Source of the DNA: Bog-756 sp963703145
GTDB lineage: Bacteria; Actinomycetota; Acidimicrobiia; Acidimicrobiales; RAAP-2
Length of the DNA stretch: 64,000 nt
NCBI GenBank assembly: GCA_963703145.1
Contig: OY969793.1
Span: 2,728,001-2,792,000 of the forward strand
Reading direction: 5' to 3'
The notes below the pieces were generated by a model. That model was not told the DNA's origin, did no database searches, and saw only the letters and a list, made by a program, of their open reading frames with translations. Positions 63,011-64,000 of this stretch are shown in pieces. Every line of letters starts with the position of its first letter. Position 1 is the first letter of the stretch. Both the position numbers and the translations under genes were made by a program.

Positions 63011-63016
63011 ACAGTC
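63001..63016. promoter_or_regulatory. Diverged TetR-type operator overlapping the Rieske gene start
   Basis: Read on the minus strand, GACTGTATGGTCATTC shares GACTG with the consensus and contains TGAC-TGTATG-GTCA dyad symmetry (63004-63017). It covers the ATG at 63008-63010 of the Rieske gene and lies upstream of the divergent dehydrogenase. Confidence 0.5.
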
Positions 63017-63102
63017 AATCCTATGATTCGCACCGGGCCACGTCCAGCTGCCCTGGCCGGGGCTCGGATCCGGCATGCCACACTGGGGCCGACCCGACCA
63101 AC

Positions 63103-63125
63103 GGACAGGACAGGACAGGACAGGG
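63103..63125 (+). repeat. GGACA pentanucleotide tandem repeat before the dehydrogenase gene
   Basis: Four perfect copies of GGACA (63103-63122) followed by GGG lie 9-31 bp upstream of the ATG at 63134. They contain several AGGA/GGAC stretches that could serve as overlapping ribosome-binding sites. Confidence 0.7.
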
Positions 63126-63133
63126 AGTGGACA

Positions 63134-64000
63134 ATGGCATCTGAAGTGCGAGGCGTCGTAGCACTGGCCAAGGGCGAGCCCGTCTCGCTGGTCACCATCG
63201 TGGTGCCCGACCCCGGACCCGGTGAAGCCGTGGTGGCGGTGCAGGCCTGCGGCGTGTGCCACACCGACCTCCACTACCGGGAGGGTGGCATCAACGACGA
63301 GTTCCCCTTCCTGTTGGGCCATGAGGCGGCCGGCGTGGTCGAGGCGGTGGGGCCCGACGTGACCTCGGTGGCACCGGGCGACTTCGTGGTCCTCAACTGG
63401 CGTGCGGTGTGCGGGGAGTGCCGCTCGTGCCGGCGGGGCCGGCCCTGGTACTGCTTTGCCACCCACAACGCCACCCAGAAGATGACCCTTCAGGATGGCA
63501 CCCCGCTCTCCCCCGCCCTCGGCATCGGCGCCTTCGCGGAGAAGACGCTGGTGGCGGCGGGCCAGTGCACCAAGGTGAACCCGACGGCGAGGCCAGAGGC
63601 GGTCGGGCTCCTTGGCTGCGGGGTAATGGCCGGACTGGGCTCGGCCATGTTCACCGGGGAGGTGGGTCCCGGCGACTCGGTGGCGGTCTTCGGGTGCGGC
63701 GGAGTGGGCTGTGCCGCCGTCGCCGGAGCGGTGCTGGCCGGCGCGTCGACGGTCATCGCCGTGGACCTCGACCCCGGCAAGCTGGACCTGGCCCGCCAGT
63801 TCGGGGCCACCGACGTGGTCGACGCCTCGAGTGGCGACGTGGTCGAGGCCGTGCGGGCCCTGACCGGGGGCAACGGCGCCGACGTGTGCATCGAGGCGGT
63901 CGGGAACCCTGCCGTGATGGAGCAGGCCTTCTACGCCCGGGACCTGGCCGGCACCCTGGTCCAGGTGGGGGTGCCCACCCCGGAGATGCGCATCGACCTG
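63134..64000 (+). CDS. S-(hydroxymethyl)mycothiol dehydrogenase (mycothiol-dependent formaldehyde dehydrogenase), 3'-truncated by the window
   Basis: ATG at 63134; 289 residues are visible and the gene runs off the end (family length about 360). VPDPGPGEAVVAVQACGVCH, then TDLHYREGGINDEFPFLLGH and EAAGVVEAVGP, match the zinc alcohol dehydrogenase subfamily MscR/AdhE2. NWRAVCGECRSCRRGRPWYC (structural zinc Cys), FATHNATQKMTLQDG and ALGIGAFAEKTLVAAGQCTK are close to the known mycothiol enzymes. The cofactor motif is VFGCGGVGCAAVAGAVLAG. It oxidises the formaldehyde-mycothiol adduct with NAD+, and the product yields formate. It therefore links demethylation to the formate dehydrogenase at 45.4 kb. 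Confidence 0.92.
   Translation, partial: MASEVRGVVALAKGEPVSLVTIVVPDPGPGEAVVAVQACGVCHTDLHYREGGINDEFPFLLGHEAAGVVEAVGPDVTSVAPGDFVVLNWRAVCGECRSCRRGRPWYCFATHNATQKMTLQDGTPLSPALGIGAFAEKTLVAAGQCTKVNPTARPEAVGLLGCGVMAGLGSAMFTGEVGPGDSVAVFGCGGVGCAAVAGAVLAGASTVIAVDLDPGKLDLARQFGATDVVDASSGDVVEAVRALTGGNGADVCIEAVGNPAVMEQAFYARDLAGTLVQVGVPTPEMRIDL

Noticed and set aside
1..64000. Insertion sequences, integrases or prophage genes
   Set aside because: No transposase, integrase or phage structural motif was found, and no attachment-site-like repeat flanks the tRNA-Lys gene.

Overview
The window is high-GC DNA with many GTG starts. It most probably comes from an uncultured or little-studied member of the class Acidimicrobiia (Actinomycetota). 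Three things support this: a mycothiol-dependent formaldehyde dehydrogenase (mycothiol is the actinobacterial thiol), a MarP-type protease, and the 42-residue 'GYWLVASDGG...FGDAxFYGS' repeats that are characteristic of secreted Acidimicrobiia proteins. The taxonomy is an inference from gene content only.

Region 1 (about 0.2-17.3 kb) holds a LuxR/LAL regulator and what looks like an exopolysaccharide locus of the Pel / galactosaminogalactan kind. A six-gene minus-strand operon (12331 to 4692) encodes a PelF-type glycosyltransferase, a 12-TM membrane protein, a LegB-type sugar-nucleotide dehydratase, a sugar-1-phosphate nucleotidyltransferase, a second SDR epimerase and GlmS. It is flanked by two secreted enzymes on the plus strand: a GH114 endo-alpha-1,4-polygalactosaminidase-like protein, and a very large modular deacetylase resembling Agd3 (CE18).

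Region 2 (17.3-23.4 kb) looks like a lysyl-phosphatidylglycerol locus. It contains a metallophosphoesterase fused to an MprF-like transferase module, lysyl-tRNA synthetase overlapping it by 4 nt, a membrane-anchored esterase, and a tRNA-Lys(CTT) gene with its own promoter.

Region 3 (23.4-45.4 kb) is mostly housekeeping and accessory genes. These include a luciferase-like oxidoreductase, SDR, methyltransferases, tandem alpha/beta hydrolase, GH2 beta-mannosidase-like enzyme, DMT permease, second membrane esterase, MBL hydrolase, GH15 enzyme with a histone-H1-like tail, MarP protease, RDD protein, a seven-repeat lipoprotein, a DNA methyltransferase with a neighbouring nuclease-like protein, a PLP decarboxylase and a YdeI protein.

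Region 4 (45.4-64.0 kb) is a catabolic island: formate dehydrogenase, aldehyde dehydrogenase, class III aminotransferase, a PotABCD-type transporter, a TetR regulator, an FAD oxidoreductase, an NDP-forming acyl-CoA synthetase, a cupin, a DAO-type FAD oxidase, an acyl-CoA dehydrogenase, a Rieske oxygenase and S-(hydroxymethyl)mycothiol dehydrogenase. Near-identical 16-bp inverted repeats (consensus [AG]ACTGAACNNTCAGTC), sitting on -10 boxes at several promoters, recur between its transcription units and imply one TetR regulon. Gene content suggests oxidative breakdown of an N-methylated amine or betaine: formaldehyde would go via mycothiol to formate and then CO2.

Many genes between 49.8 and 59.4 kb, and a few elsewhere (7.3, 15.6, 27-29 and 61.2 kb), are interrupted by single-base indels. 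Protein similarity nevertheless continues cleanly in the next frame. I treat these as probable consensus errors rather than gene decay.
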